A stretch of 52,062 bases of DNA from Anaerolineaceae bacterium UBA4799 (lineage in GTDB: Bacteria > Chloroflexota > Anaerolineae > Anaerolineales > Anaerolineaceae). The translations under genes were made by a program, and so were the position numbers. The notes below the pieces were generated by a model. The model was not told the DNA's origin. It did not search any database and was given only the letters and a program-made list of their open reading frames with translations. The stretch spans positions 1 to 52,062 of the forward strand of contig DHGL01000013.1 in NCBI GenBank assembly GCA_002402725.1, given 5' to 3'. Shown here in pieces: positions 51,560 to 52,062 of this stretch. Within the stretch, counting starts at the first letter, position 1, and each line of letters opens with the position of its first letter.

Positions 51560-52062
51560 ATGGCTAGAATTTTTGATGTAGTTGAATATCCGAGCGAGAT
51601 GACCGATGAATTGGTGCACCGCTTCCCTGAAACCGGCGTGGCTGACCTGCGCATCGGCTCACAGATCATTGTGCGTGAATCACAGCGCGTGGTTTTCATG
51701 CGTGACGGTCACGCGCTGGACGTGTTCCCTCCCGGGCGGCATACCATCGTCACAGCCAATATTCCGCTGTTGATCGACTTTGTGGGTAAGGCGTTCAACG
51801 ACCGTACACCGTTCACCGCGGAAGTGTATTTCGTTTCCATGCGCGAGTTTGTTGACCGCAAATGGGGTACCCCGCAGCCCATCCTCGTGCGCAATGCTGG
51901 CGTGGGTTTGGGCATCGCCTTGTTGCAGGGTTTTGGCACCTACAGCTTCCAGGTAGCCGACGCGCAGCAGTTTGTCACCCAGGTGGTTGGCGCACAGGGC
52001 ACCTACCGCATGGCAGACATTGAGAACCGCCTGCGCACCATGCTGCTTTCCAAGATACAGGA
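51560..52062 (+). CDS. SPFH/band-7 domain protein (YdjI-like), 3' end outside window
   Basis: 167 codons from ATG 51560, with SD GGGAG 7 nt upstream, running off the right edge. It begins 'MARIFDVVEYPSEMTDELVH', then 'GSQIIVRESQRVVFMRDGHA', 'FPPGRHTIVTANIPLL', 'FTAEVYFVSMREFVDRKWGT' and 'QVADAQQFVTQVVG', the order seen in SPFH/virion-core (YdjI-like) proteins without an N-terminal membrane helix. Bacterial relatives are linked to PspA and membrane stress. The C-terminus, which often has a zinc ribbon, is not visible. Confidence 0.85.
   Translation, partial: MARIFDVVEYPSEMTDELVHRFPETGVADLRIGSQIIVRESQRVVFMRDGHALDVFPPGRHTIVTANIPLLIDFVGKAFNDRTPFTAEVYFVSMREFVDRKWGTPQPILVRNAGVGLGIALLQGFGTYSFQVADAQQFVTQVVGAQGTYRMADIENRLRTMLLSKIQ

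Overview
The window looks like a chromosomal segment of a moderate-GC member of the Chloroflexota, most likely class Anaerolineae. This is inferred from gene content, not from a marker gene: Thr/Pro-rich 'TPTxTPT' linkers in surface proteins, lipoproteins with short N-terminal anchors, a zinc-ribbon/TM/LysM protein, a secretin-free Tad pilus locus with a two-domain CpaE, long-form HPF, and a chimeric CapA-like lipoprotein. No rRNA, tRNA, CRISPR array, insertion sequence or phage was seen. Genes are tightly packed, and start codons are often TTG or GTG behind good Shine-Dalgarno (SD) sites.

Layout. 1-3256 (-): 5' part of a very large GH13 glycosidase that runs off the left edge. 3338-5704 (-): AlkZ-related winged-helix protein and a thiolase. 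5775-10921 (+): CapA-like lipoprotein and cyclase, then a class III aminotransferase coupled to thioredoxin reductase. Between these two pairs lies a frameshifted DUF309 gene on the minus strand. 10925-14469: convergent and divergent single genes (LysM protein, HemW, Tat-exported L,D-transpeptidase). 14503-23454 (-): lipoprotein, DnaQ-like exonuclease, degenerate UvrD-like protein, active UvrD-like helicase, Fe-S PD-(D/E)XK nuclease and RecJ, all overlapping or nearly abutting. I read this run as a split AddAB/RecBCD-like DNA-end-processing operon, the best candidate here for an undescribed system.

23542-26613 (+): membrane-anchored baseplate-J-like protein, RuvX, MltG. 26612-27708 (-): Fe/Mn superoxide dismutase and a 7Fe-type ferredoxin. 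27797-28807 (+): DMT-family exporter. 28826-34932 (-): CinA-like protein, an amidohydrolase fused to a CYTH-like domain, glycogen synthase and 4-alpha-glucanotransferase. 35058-37975 (+): YraN, MiaA, acyl-CoA ligase. 38000-42918 (-): FtsH, a Cys-rich small protein behind EF-P, and an SDR/epimerase pair. 43143-50823 (-): two Flp pilins (one only 51 codons), CpaB, CpaE, CpaF, TadB, TadC, then ComF and HPF. 50994 to the right edge (+): an unrecognised helical protein followed by a truncated SPFH-domain protein.

How the genes fit together: starch/glycogen metabolism appears at both ends of the first 34 kb (GH13, MalQ, GlgA). DNA repair and recombination genes are spread through the window (AlkZ-related, split helicase-nuclease, RecJ, RuvX, YraN, ComF). 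Envelope functions are LysM, L,D-transpeptidase, MltG, FtsH and Tad pili. Several genes are redox-related (TrxB, SOD, ferredoxin, HemW). Motif positions and promoter/terminator calls were read by eye; family assignments rest on motif recognition, not on database searches.
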